NCBI RefSeq assembly: GCF_011170065.1
Contig: NZ_BLLH01000006.1
Span: forward strand, 45,343-109,342
Direction: 5' to 3'
Length of the DNA stretch: 64,000 nt
Source: Pseudolactococcus insecticola
GTDB taxonomy: Bacteria > Bacillota > Bacilli > Lactobacillales > Streptococcaceae
Positions 1-8,697 of the stretch are shown here, piece after piece. The notes under the pieces are model-generated. The model made no database searches, was not told where the DNA came from, and was given only the letters and a program-made list of their open reading frames with translations. Every line of letters begins with the position of its first letter. The first letter of the stretch is position 1. A program made the translations under genes and the position numbers.

Positions 1-753
1 ACGTTGTCCTGAGCTTGATTCTTGATTATAATTAAAACCTTCTGCAAAGCATGATTTCAAAAAATCTTGACGTTTTTGATTGGCATCAGAATCCGTTGAG
101 TAGTTAATATAACCTTTTGTAAACTGATTAGCAAAATTAGCAAGCTTAACATCATCTAATTCAGATTGACCTGTATTTGGCAAAATATGATTTACCGACG
201 CTTGTAGTTTTTCAATTTTCTGCTCATTTTGATCTGCTCTTGTTGCTGATGATACTACCCTAACTGTTCCAACTGCCAAAACGCCAAACATCAACATTAT
301 ACCAGCAGTCAAAGCAGTGTCCGCAAATTTTCTTGAAACCGTACCGCTTTTTTTCAGTGCGGGTTCTTTAAGTTTTTTCTTTTTCTTGTATTTTTTTGGA
401 TTTAGTTTGCTTTTATTCAAAGTTTCACTAAGCTCTGCCTTTTTAGCACTTGTTTTTTTAGATGATTTTGGTTTTTTCTTTTTGACAGGTACTTCTTCCT
501 CCTCATCAAATTCATCATCTTCATCAAATTCTAAATCAGGCTCCACAACTTTTTTAACTACTTTCTTTTTTGGCTTTGTCTTAGTTTTGGTTTTTTTAGG
601 TTTGAAATACTGCTCAACCTGAGCCACCTCATCTTCATCTAAACCACTTGACGCCGTTTTTACTGAAAAACCCAATTCTTTTGCAACAGACAAAATCTCT
701 TTGCTTTCTTTATCTAGCTCTCGGGCTACCTCGTATATTCGTTTTTTTGACAA
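1..753 (-). CDS. TcpC-position membrane protein with IF2-N-like head (partial, TTG start)
   Basis: The frame is open from a TTG at 753 to the window edge (251 codons, C-terminus missing). TTG is chosen because GAGGGAG lies about 10 bases upstream, it directly abuts the stop of the preceding gene, and the N-terminus is meaningful: residues 1-50 (MSKKRIYEVARELDKESKE onward) resemble the IF2-N domain of translation initiation factor IF-2. A long Lys/Glu/Asp-rich linker follows (about 50-145), then one membrane helix (about 146-168), then an extracytoplasmic start. One helix plus an outside domain, placed last in a Tn916-like transfer operon, fits the Orf13/TcpC component of the mating channel. 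The IF2-N-like head is presumably cytoplasmic. The TcpC identity is inferred from layout because the C-terminal domains are not visible. Confidence 0.7.
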   Translation of the reverse strand, partial: MSKKRIYEVARELDKESKEILSVAKELGFSVKTASSGLDEDEVAQVEQYFKPKKTKTKTKPKKKVVKKVVEPDLEFDEDDEFDEEEEVPVKKKKPKSSKKTSAKKAELSETLNKSKLNPKKYKKKKKLKEPALKKSGTVSRKFADTALTAGIMLMFGVLAVGTVRVVSSATRADQNEQKIEKLQASVNHILPNTGQSELDDVKLANFANQFTKGYINYSTDSDANQKRQDFLKSCFAEGFNYNQESSSGQR

Positions 754-1218
754 TTATTTTACTCCCTCATTATATTTTTTAAGCGCCGCTTGATAATCAT
801 CCATCAGCTTCTTGTTGTACGCATTTACTTCAGCATTGTACGCATCTATTTTCGATTGGTCAGTTGCATTTATATCCGAAGTTTCCTCTTGTTGACTAGA
901 CGATTCAGTTGTATTAACATCCGATTGTGCACCTTCTTCAACATTCAAATCACTAGAATCTGCTTCTTGTTGTTCCAATTTTGATTCTGGTTCTGGTTTT
1001 GGTTTCGATTCTGACGACTTTACCTCTACCTTTTGTTTTGGCGGTAATGATACCATTTTTTCTCGCTCCACTAACTGTTTCGTTACTGCTCTTTTGGTAT
1101 CTATTTCTACAAATTTTACAGCCCCAACCTTTGTCATCAATCCACTATAAACAGCACAAAATACTAGTATACCAAGAAATAAATTCAGTTTGAACCGAAA
1201 AATCCGCTTCTCCGACAT
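754..1218 (-). CDS. Small single-pass membrane protein of the transfer operon
   Basis: A 154-residue protein starting at the ATG at 1218. A GTG at 1230 is in frame but overlaps the strong AGGAGG-type ribosome site, so the ATG is preferred. Residues about 8-30 form a hydrophobic helix, followed by a long hydrophilic Ser/Glu/Gln-rich stretch with coiled-coil character and a basic end (AALKKYNEG). No family is recognised. It lies between the surface-protein genes and the TcpC-like gene and abuts the latter with no gap, so the two are probably co-translated. A structural or accessory role at the mating channel is a guess from position only. Confidence 0.75.
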   Translation of the reverse strand: MSEKRIFRFKLNLFLGILVFCAVYSGLMTKVGAVKFVEIDTKRAVTKQLVEREKMVSLPPKQKVEVKSSESKPKPEPESKLEQQEADSSDLNVEEGAQSDVNTTESSSQQEETSDINATDQSKIDAYNAEVNAYNKKLMDDYQAALKKYNEGVK

Positions 1219-1252
1219 CTTCCCAACCACCTCCTCCTCCCGTAATAAAAGC

Positions 1253-1564
1253 TTAGCTGTCTAACCTTGCTTGATATAGGTATTCATAAATATATGAATC
1301 TGACACATCTTCAATTTTTGAATCCACAATTGCTTCATAAATACGTTTTGTTGCTTCATCAAGAACTTTTTTAGACATGAAATCAAAGCCATATTCTTCA
1401 ATAAAATCATGCTGTCCAAGATCATCAAAAGCACTCTTGAACCCAAAGAAATCATATGTTTCACGTGCTACCGCCTTAATCAAAATATCTTTGTTTCTCT
1501 CAATTTTGAGTGCATACATCATCACCACTTCATTCAGATATGTTTTTCCATTAAACTTAATCAC
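1253..1564 (-). CDS. Hypothetical 103-residue protein
   Basis: A soluble, mixed-charge protein of 103 residues, predicted to be mostly helical, with no signal peptide or membrane segment (starts MIKFNGKTYLNEVV). It begins 7 bases after the end of the LPXTG gene and stops 34 bases before the next gene, so it belongs to the same minus-strand operon. No family is recognised and no motif is visible. Its position inside the transfer operon suggests an element-specific function, but nothing in the sequence identifies it. Confidence 0.65.
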   Translation of the reverse strand: MIKFNGKTYLNEVVMMYALKIERNKDILIKAVARETYDFFGFKSAFDDLGQHDFIEEYGFDFMSKKVLDEATKRIYEAIVDSKIEDVSDSYIYEYLYQARLDS

Positions 1565-1571
1565 TTGCTAC

Positions 1572-2918
1572 TCACGCCTTCCTTTTCTCAATAACATTTT
1601 TAATTGCTTTGCGCTTAATAAACGCAACTCCTGCAATAATCAATGCACCAATCACACCACCAAAGCGTAAAGCTTGTTCACCAGTTTGTGGCAAAAAGCT
1701 TGGTGCTGTCGGTGGAACAATTCCTTGAACAACTTTATCAAGAAGTGTTTCCGCTGGTTTACGTGCTTTAACTTTAACCGTATCTGATTTAATTTCTTTT
1801 TTATCACGTCCCTGCTCCTGATAGTCAGCTCCCGCAGTATTCGGAATAACGTAAAAAGCTCCTTTAAGATAATTATCTAATTCCTCATCACTTGCCGCAT
1901 TAAAAGTTACATCATCAAGAAAAAGCGTATATGATTCATCTTTTTGGATTGTTAATGGCACAGTTTTTGCAGTTGCTGAAACAGTTGCTTGATCATCATT
2001 ACCATCTGTTTGCATTGCTGGCGTTAGATCAGATTTCACATCGAACTTATCCGTTACCTTATCAGTCTTATCACCTTTTGTATCATACACATCTACTGCT
2101 TTAATAGCTTGAAGCCCCTCAACTGCATCCTTCATTGTGAAATTAGCAAATTTAGCAGTTCGATCTACTTTATACACAACTTTATAATCATAAGATTTTG
2201 ACTTATCATCAAGAGTAGTGAATTTTTCCCATTTTTTATTTTTATCCGAAAAATCAAGATTATCTTTTGAAACAAATTTTTCAGCCGTTAATCCTACTGG
2301 GGCTTTTAGCGTGTGAACTTTTGCAGTATCTTCCGTTGTAATCGGATGATCAGGATCTTTAGGGTTTGTCACAATTTGTGAAACGCTATTTGTTAAAATT
2401 GTATCTGCTTTAATTGTTTGTTCTGCAACCGTTGTTACTCGCCAAATACCACGTGCGTTTGTTGTCGAGCCAACATAAAACCAATCCAATGGATTTTTAG
2501 GTATTGCCGTAATTTTACTCTGGTTAATCGAAATATCGAACTGATCCGTAACTTCTTTACCCTGTGTTCCATCGTTATTAGCTTTGAAAAACTCACTGGA
2601 ATTATAATTATTAGGGTCAAAACGCAAACCAACTGGCAAGGTATCTGTTAGGCTGGTTAGCAAGCCCTTATTTCCTGGCGAAAATACAATATCAAACGTT
2701 ACTGTGTCCCCTGGCAAAATAACGTCATCTTTTTTAAGCGCATTACCATTAACTTTAACAACATTTTGCCACACACCATCCCCCTTTGACTGACCGTTAT
2801 CAGTAGCAGCAGTCTCTTGCTTAGCGTCATCCGCAAATGCAGTAAAGACACTTGTTAAAGGTGTTGCCAACGCAAACGAGACAGTCGCTAAAGACATTAC
2901 TTTATTTAGTTTATTCAA
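1572..2918 (-). CDS. LPXTG cell-wall-anchored surface protein with isopeptide-type domains
   Basis: A 448-residue secreted protein. Residues 1-29 are a signal peptide ending near TAFA-DD. Two beta-rich domains follow (about 45-210 and 210-395) of the kind found in the C-terminal stalk of antigen I/II adhesins and fimbrial proteins, where Lys-Asn isopeptide bonds are common. Near the C-terminus, LPQTGE is followed by a hydrophobic helix and a basic tail, the classical sortase sorting signal. It lies 92 bases downstream of the giant adhesin gene, which has no sorting signal. The pair recalls the PrgB/PrgC surface proteins of the conjugative plasmid pCF10, here with the anchor on the smaller partner. 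The class A sortase encoded at 47.8-48.5 kb is a plausible anchoring enzyme. The family assignment is by domain pattern, not by search. Confidence 0.85.
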   Translation of the reverse strand: MNKLNKVMSLATVSFALATPLTSVFTAFADDAKQETAATDNGQSKGDGVWQNVVKVNGNALKKDDVILPGDTVTFDIVFSPGNKGLLTSLTDTLPVGLRFDPNNYNSSEFFKANNDGTQGKEVTDQFDISINQSKITAIPKNPLDWFYVGSTTNARGIWRVTTVAEQTIKADTILTNSVSQIVTNPKDPDHPITTEDTAKVHTLKAPVGLTAEKFVSKDNLDFSDKNKKWEKFTTLDDKSKSYDYKVVYKVDRTAKFANFTMKDAVEGLQAIKAVDVYDTKGDKTDKVTDKFDVKSDLTPAMQTDGNDDQATVSATAKTVPLTIQKDESYTLFLDDVTFNAASDEELDNYLKGAFYVIPNTAGADYQEQGRDKKEIKSDTVKVKARKPAETLLDKVVQGIVPPTAPSFLPQTGEQALRFGGVIGALIIAGVAFIKRKAIKNVIEKRKA

Positions 2919-3010
2919 ACTGTTTTACCTCTTTTATTTTATTTTTATTTTTTTCACGGGCTTCTCACCCCGTTTATACGGTCGCATCTAGTCGTAGTTT
3001 AGTTTAATTG

Positions 3011-6000
3011 TCATTTAGACGTAGTGTCTGTTGTTGCCTTGGCTGTCGCAATAGCCGATTCGAGTTCATCAAGAGCTGTTTTCAATTTATCATAAGTCGT
3101 TGTTTCCAATGCCCCACTCTTATCAAAAAGTGCCATTACCGCATCTACTTTCGTTTGGACTGCAGGAACCGCAGGATAAGATTTCATCAATTCATTAGCA
3201 CGAGCAATTTGTCCATCTAACGTTGAATTGTCCGTTTGGCTAGCATTACTTGATGCTTGTTCTGTTTTATCATCGGTTTGTTTATCGGATTCACTTTCTC
3301 CCGTGTCGTCCATAAGTCCCTTAGTACCATCATCAGCAGGATTATTCTCAACGTATTTATCTACGTCTGGATCGATTGCTGGTGGCAATACAGCAACCTC
3401 ATTTGATTTAATTGTTGTTGTCCCTTTATCGCCGTCTTTTGGCGTTTTATCAGACCAAGTCAAATCAGCCGTATCTGGTACATAGATTGTGCCATCACTT
3501 TGAAGGTAGTTAATTTCTTCAGCAGCCGTTGCTCCTTTAAGTGTCGCATTGTCCACATACTCAGTGATCTTCAAGTCATCACCTTGTGCACGTGTGAATT
3601 GTGTTGGATCTTTAACTGTAAATATAATTTTGAGTGTTTCTTTTACACCATCTTTTTGGAACTTCTTAGCTTCATAATCAGTTGTTACGTCTTCGCCTTT
3701 GCTATTCAACACTTTGATAGAACCCGCGATCACTTTGCCGTCATTGTCTTTAAAAGTGATGTTTTTCAACGGTACGTACTTAACAGATTCCCAGTTTTCA
3801 GTCAATTGAATATCAGTATAATCTGCATGGTTTGAAAGGACATAGTCGATTTGTTCATCGAAGAAATCATCATGTGCCGCAAGATTATATTTGTCATCTG
3901 CCTTTTTACCGTCAGCTGTGAGTTCTGATTTATGAATGCTTGGTTCTGTATAAACAGGTGTTGTTTTTGTCTTATTAGTTTTATCTGTCCAAGACTTGTC
4001 ATCAATTAGTTTACCAGTCGTATCTGCTTCATTTTCCACAACCATATCAGCTGGTTTCTTCGTTTGATCGTCGATATTTTCAAGAGTATCTACCACAATA
4101 TGATACGTGTGATTATAGAAACTAGACTGCATATCATTCAAAAGAGTAGCCTTAGCCGTTGCTGTGATTGTATGACCTGTGACTTTAAGATCCAATCTAT
4201 CTGTCGCATCTTTACCAGTCTCATCAACCAGTTTCACTGATAGAATATTAACTTCAGCAGGTACTTCATCGTGCATTACGAATGTTTGGTAACCAGCAGT
4301 TACGTCAGTTTTCGGAACTTCTTGAGCTACATCGAAAATAAGATGTTTGTCAGTAGTTGCTGTTTTGCCATCAAGACTATTTTTACCATCGGTCACTGTT
4401 TTTACAGGTTTTTCTGGTTTCTTAGGCGTTGGTGGTAAGACACCTACCTCGTTTGACTTGATTGTCTTAGTCCCTTTATCACCATCCTCAGGCGTTTTAT
4501 CAGTCCATGTTAAGTTTGCCGTATCTGGTACATAAATCGTGCCATCACTTTGAAGATAGTTGTGTTCTTCAGAAACAGTTGCTCCTTTGAGTGTCGCATT
4601 GTCCACATACTCAGTAATCTTCAAGTCATCACCTTGTGCACGTGTGAATTGTGTTGGATCTTTGACCGTGAATACAATTTTAAGTGTTTCTTTCACGCCA
4701 TCTTTTTGGAACTTCTTAGCTTCATAATCAGTTGTTACGTCTTCGCCTTTGCTATTTAACACTTTGATAGAGCCTGCAATGGCTTTTCCGTCATTGTCTT
4801 TAAAAGTGATGTTTTTAAGCGGTACGTACTTAACAGATTCCCAGTTTTCGGTCAATTGAATGTCAGTATAATCTGCATGGTTTGAGAGGACATAGTCGAT
4901 TTGCTCATCGAAGAAATCATCATGTGCCGCAAGATTATATTTGTCATCTGCCTTTTTACCGTCAGCTGTGAGTTCTGATTTATGAATAGTTGAATCAGTA
5001 TATTTTGGCGTAATTGGTACTTCATTTGACTTCTCTGGTGTATCTGGCGTTGTGCCATCTGGGTCTGGATCTGGAATATCAGATTCAGCAATATTGATAA
5101 ATTTCATATCCTTATCAGCTTTTGATTGATCATCAATATTTGACAGTGTTGGAATCGTGATAGCGTACTTATTATTATAGAACGCATCTGATTTCACAAA
5201 AGCATCTTGGAATGTCGCTACAAGTTGTACGTGTGTCGCATCAATCGTTTTATAAGCAAACTTAATTTGACTGGTCGTAAGTTTCGTGCCCGATTTATCA
5301 GTAGCCGTTACTTTTGAAATATCAGGTAGACTAACTTTACTTGTATCAAAAGTATCAACAATAACCGCTTTTGTAATCAAGAAGTTTGAAATATCTGTAT
5401 CAGGTGTTGCTGGTGCTGTAATAACTGCCTTAACTGCTTTTGCAGGAATTGTTTCTTTAGCTGTTTTTGCTGCAAATGTTGCTTTGGTGGCTTTTACGTC
5501 AAGTTTCAATTTATCATCTGGATCAGATAGTTCTTCTTCTTTTGATTTAACTGGTAGTGTTGCTTTTTCAGAAATATCAGGAATGGCAACTTTAGCAACT
5601 TTAGCAGCTAGAGTTGCTTTAGCATCAGCTTTGCTACTAGAAAGTGGATCTTTCGCATCTTTTGCAGGAATTTTTAATTTAGCAACAACTTTACCAGCTG
5701 AATCCGCAGATTCTTTATCATCGTAGTCAATTTTGGGTTTAACACCAGCGAAGACCCGTGGTTTTGCCATTGATACCAAATCGTCTGTACCGCCAGCATC
5801 GTCATATATTTCCCATTTAGCTTTATAATCCGCATAATCAATTTTATATTGTGCATAGTCTGCATTGTACGCAGAAACTACTGAATTATACTTAGCCACA
5901 TAAGCCGCATAAGCTGTATTGTAGTCCGCAACTGCTTTATCATAAGCAGTACTATAAGCAGCATAAGCTTCTGTATAATCTCCAGCGTTATCTTTGAAAT

Positions 6001-8539
6001 CTGCTGCATAAGCTGCATAAGCAGTGTTATAAGTATTCACAATCTTATCATAGTTATCGCTATAAGTTGCATACTTAGCCAGATAATCAGATACTGCTGT
6101 TTGGAATTTTGTTACATAAGCATCATAAGCTGTATTGTATTTACTTACAGCTGCATCATATTTTGTACTATAAGCGCTATAAGCACTGTTATAATCAGAA
6201 ATATCACTTGTCATTGCGGTCTTGTACTTTGTATAAGCTGCATTATAAGCATTGACTACTTTATCAAAACCATCGCTATAATTATCATAAGCATCATCAT
6301 AGTCATTAACTGCTTTCAAATAATCTGCAGCATATTGCTTATATGCTGCATCATATGCTGTTTTCTTAGCATCGTAATCTGAGCTGTAAGTGTTATAAAC
6401 GGTATTGTAAGCACTCACAGTTGCGTCATACTGGTCTGAATATTTTTGATAAGCATCAAGATAGTCACTGACGACTTTATCATAAGCAGGGCTATAAGCC
6501 GCATAAGCTGTATTATAATCAGAAATCAACTTATCAACTGTTGCTTTCCAATCTTTAACCGCCTGCACGTATTTTGTGAAATCTGTATACTGAGTGGCTG
6601 TCCCGCCAATTTCTTGTGAGATAACCCAATTCCACTGTGTATCTGTCAAGGTTGTTTTACCATTGATAGACTTACCGTCACCGTCCAAAATGTCTTTCAC
6701 TGGTGCTTTGTTATCACTCAACGGTTTGAATGTTGGTGGTACAGGAAGTTTTGGCACCTCTGGTGAATCTGGAATCTTGCCAAGTTTTGTATAAGATGGC
6801 AATGTTGGTGTTGCAGGTGCTTTCGGTAATGTTACCGTTGGTGCATTCGGCAATGTCAATTTAGGAACATTAGGCGTTGCGCCAAGTTTTGGTGCAACCT
6901 CTGTTCCAAGCGCTGGTGCCTTTGGCAACGGTGGTGCATCAGGTGAATCGGGAAGTGATAAATCTGGTGACAATGGCAATGTTCCAAGTTTAGGTGGCGT
7001 AGACCCATCAAGTGAAGGTGAATCTGGTAGATTCGGTCCTGCAGGTGGATTAACAACTTCACTAACTGTTGGTGGTGTAGGTGGATTAGGACTCGTCACA
7101 GTTGGAATGTTTGTATAGAGTTGATAATGCACCGTAACATCTTCAGGGAGATACGTAGGTGGAGTTGGTTTAAGTGGTTTACTCACAATACCACCAGCAG
7201 CCGTACGTGTATTGATTTGGAACCATTGAGCAAGTATCATGTTGTTATGTTCATTTTGCCAAGCCGTCAAACCAGGAACGCTAGTACGGAACGTTAAACC
7301 AACGTAATCTCCACTTGTGACTTGACCGCCGATAGCACCATAGTACATCCTTCCTGAAACACCATCCCACTGAGTCACATCCATGGCAGCGCCTTTAGAA
7401 ACCCAGTCGTTATCGTTTTCAGAATAGGCATAATCTCCGTGGATTCCAACACTAGATCCAGCGATTGTTTTGAAAGTACCGTTGAAGTTATTCACTTTTT
7501 CAATCCCGTTAGTGATCGAGTTGTTATTTAGCGACGCAAAAGTAAAGACCGCAGGATCTGCACTACTAAATGATACTCGTTCGCCATCGTCTGTGTAAAA
7601 AGCGATATTTACATCAGTTGCGAGGTCATTTGTGCTACCGTTCGGATTTTGTGCCCCTTGCGTAATCCCGTCTGTCGGATCTTTGTGTAGTTGAAATACT
7701 GCGTGTCCATCAGGTGAAGGCGTGCTTCGCAAAATATATTGAAAGACTACTTTAGAAATTTTCTTTCCACCAAAATCTGAATTATCAAGACCTGTGTAAG
7801 TTACTGTGATAATTTGTCCAATAGACGTCTCTACTGCAACTCCGCCTGCTGCATTGAGCTGTGGCGTTGCGGAATAACTATTTGATGCATACTCCACATC
7901 ATTAAGTGTATGACCGTTGAGCATACCGCTAGTGTTAGGATCGCCGTTTAAATCATTTCGTTGATACTGCAATTGAAAAGCCACCGCAGAAATGTAATTG
8001 CCGCCGCTCACGCTGATATTAGCATTGGGTTCGTTTTTAAAATTCAACATACTATTTAGAACCTCATTGAAATTCCCTGTCGTACCTGCTGCATCTTTTG
8101 CGGCTACCACTTGTGCATTATAAGTAGCAAGTTTTGCATTATAATCTGCCATCTTAGCATCATACGCCGCTTTTGTTGCAGCATTTTTCGATTTGATGTC
8201 ATTGAGTTGTGCGATAGCCGCTTGTACATCTTTTGTTTGTGCTGCATAGTCAGCATTGATTTTGGCTTCATCACCAATTTGACTTGTGATTGTCGGATCT
8301 CTCACAACATTTACCCCAGCATTATCAGCTGCCGTTACCGCATTTGTTAATGCTGTTTTTGCGGATGCAACGTCATTTTGATCCGCATAAACAACTGCGT
8401 GATTGTTCATCAATGGTAAGATTGTAGATGACGCAATTTCGCTACCAACTAAAACGGCTAATGCCGATGACGCATAAAGCCAACGTTTGCCTGACTTCCA
8501 CTGGCGAAAGTGTGTGTTTTTAATATTGTTTTTAAACAT
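3011..8539 (-). CDS. Giant GbpC/antigen I/II-type adhesin (1842 residues), no anchor motif
   Basis: The start is set at the ATG at 8539, which has AGGAG five bases upstream. An in-frame start 29 codons earlier would add a hydrophobic leader and has no ribosome site. Domains in order: a KxYKxGKxW-type signal peptide (FRQWKSGKRW at 11-20, cleavage near 52); a helical Ala-rich stretch (55-160); a GbpC/polymer-adhesin-like beta domain (about 165-465); a proline-rich segment (480-600); about 20 Tyr-rich units such as DYNTAYAAY (655-915); a stalk of isopeptide-type beta domains (about 1050-1730) with one module duplicated; and a helical C-terminus ending in TTDTTSK. There is no LPXTG motif or membrane tail. 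Proteins of this type bind cell-wall polymers, sugars or salivary proteins and cause cell clumping; inside a transfer operon it is probably an aggregation factor for mating. How it stays on the cell is unclear. Confidence 0.87.
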   Translation of the reverse strand: MFKNNIKNTHFRQWKSGKRWLYASSALAVLVGSEIASSTILPLMNNHAVVYADQNDVASAKTALTNAVTAADNAGVNVVRDPTITSQIGDEAKINADYAAQTKDVQAAIAQLNDIKSKNAATKAAYDAKMADYNAKLATYNAQVVAAKDAAGTTGNFNEVLNSMLNFKNEPNANISVSGGNYISAVAFQLQYQRNDLNGDPNTSGMLNGHTLNDVEYASNSYSATPQLNAAGGVAVETSIGQIITVTYTGLDNSDFGGKKISKVVFQYILRSTPSPDGHAVFQLHKDPTDGITQGAQNPNGSTNDLATDVNIAFYTDDGERVSFSSADPAVFTFASLNNNSITNGIEKVNNFNGTFKTIAGSSVGIHGDYAYSENDNDWVSKGAAMDVTQWDGVSGRMYYGAIGGQVTSGDYVGLTFRTSVPGLTAWQNEHNNMILAQWFQINTRTAAGGIVSKPLKPTPPTYLPEDVTVHYQLYTNIPTVTSPNPPTPPTVSEVVNPPAGPNLPDSPSLDGSTPPKLGTLPLSPDLSLPDSPDAPPLPKAPALGTEVAPKLGATPNVPKLTLPNAPTVTLPKAPATPTLPSYTKLGKIPDSPEVPKLPVPPTFKPLSDNKAPVKDILDGDGKSINGKTTLTDTQWNWVISQEIGGTATQYTDFTKYVQAVKDWKATVDKLISDYNTAYAAYSPAYDKVVSDYLDAYQKYSDQYDATVSAYNTVYNTYSSDYDAKKTAYDAAYKQYAADYLKAVNDYDDAYDNYSDGFDKVVNAYNAAYTKYKTAMTSDISDYNSAYSAYSTKYDAAVSKYNTAYDAYVTKFQTAVSDYLAKYATYSDNYDKIVNTYNTAYAAYAADFKDNAGDYTEAYAAYSTAYDKAVADYNTAYAAYVAKYNSVVSAYNADYAQYKIDYADYKAKWEIYDDAGGTDDLVSMAKPRVFAGVKPKIDYDDKESADSAGKVVAKLKIPAKDAKDPLSSSKADAKATLAAKVAKVAIPDISEKATLPVKSKEEELSDPDDKLKLDVKATKATFAAKTAKETIPAKAVKAVITAPATPDTDISNFLITKAVIVDTFDTSKVSLPDISKVTATDKSGTKLTTSQIKFAYKTIDATHVQLVATFQDAFVKSDAFYNNKYAITIPTLSNIDDQSKADKDMKFINIAESDIPDPDPDGTTPDTPEKSNEVPITPKYTDSTIHKSELTADGKKADDKYNLAAHDDFFDEQIDYVLSNHADYTDIQLTENWESVKYVPLKNITFKDNDGKAIAGSIKVLNSKGEDVTTDYEAKKFQKDGVKETLKIVFTVKDPTQFTRAQGDDLKITEYVDNATLKGATVSEEHNYLQSDGTIYVPDTANLTWTDKTPEDGDKGTKTIKSNEVGVLPPTPKKPEKPVKTVTDGKNSLDGKTATTDKHLIFDVAQEVPKTDVTAGYQTFVMHDEVPAEVNILSVKLVDETGKDATDRLDLKVTGHTITATAKATLLNDMQSSFYNHTYHIVVDTLENIDDQTKKPADMVVENEADTTGKLIDDKSWTDKTNKTKTTPVYTEPSIHKSELTADGKKADDKYNLAAHDDFFDEQIDYVLSNHADYTDIQLTENWESVKYVPLKNITFKDNDGKVIAGSIKVLNSKGEDVTTDYEAKKFQKDGVKETLKIIFTVKDPTQFTRAQGDDLKITEYVDNATLKGATAAEEINYLQSDGTIYVPDTADLTWSDKTPKDGDKGTTTIKSNEVAVLPPAIDPDVDKYVENNPADDGTKGLMDDTGESESDKQTDDKTEQASSNASQTDNSTLDGQIARANELMKSYPAVPAVQTKVDAVMALFDKSGALETTTYDKLKTALDELESAIATAKATTDTTSK
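3380..3945. repeat. Adhesin stalk module, copy 2
   Basis: About 190 codons (adhesin residues about 1531-1720) that repeat the module at 4430-4995 with an exact 1050-bp offset. The stretch from HKSELTADGKKADDKYNLAA through the FTVKDPTQFTRAQGDDL region is almost identical in both copies. The flanks have diverged. Confidence 0.85.
4430..4995. repeat. Adhesin stalk module, copy 1
   Basis: Partner of the module at 3380-3945, at adhesin residues about 1181-1370. The copies differ at only a few codons in their core (for example GKAIAGS versus GKVIAGS). This indicates recent duplication or gene conversion inside the stalk region. Confidence 0.85.
5820..6560. repeat. Tyrosine/alanine-rich repeat array inside the adhesin
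   Basis: About 20 tandem units of 11-14 codons built on Tyr, Ala and Asp (YNTAYAAYSxxYDKxVxD pattern), at adhesin residues about 655-915. The regular Tyr spacing suggests a long helical fibre, similar in position and composition to the A-region or AgI/II helical stalk. The DNA is repetitive (recurrent GCATAAGC on the plus strand), so copy number may vary between strains or be miscounted in assemblies. Confidence 0.85.
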
Positions 8540-8697
8540 TTTTCTCCTTTGAGATTTTTTTATTTTGCTAGACCCTTTTAGACTGAGTCTATTTCCAAAG
8601 AAAAAAAGCAAACAAAAAAGCCACAATTTCTTATGGCAAATTTATCTGTATTTTTTTCTTCTTCGTTCTTGTGACGTTTTTTTTGCAACTATCCTTA

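Noticed and set aside
5286..5726. Long plus-strand frame inside the adhesin gene
   Set aside because: It is the mirror of a low-complexity Ala/Lys/Ser-rich coding region, with no ribosome site and no sensible product.
5820..6560. CRISPR array
   Set aside because: The repeats are in frame, differ in length and encode a Tyr-rich protein segment. There are no regular repeat-spacer units and no cas genes.
8540..8626. 29-codon N-terminal extension of the giant adhesin
   Set aside because: The ribosome site sits in front of the later ATG at 8539, which gives a clean KxYKxGKxW-type signal peptide. The extension would put a second hydrophobic stretch ahead of it.
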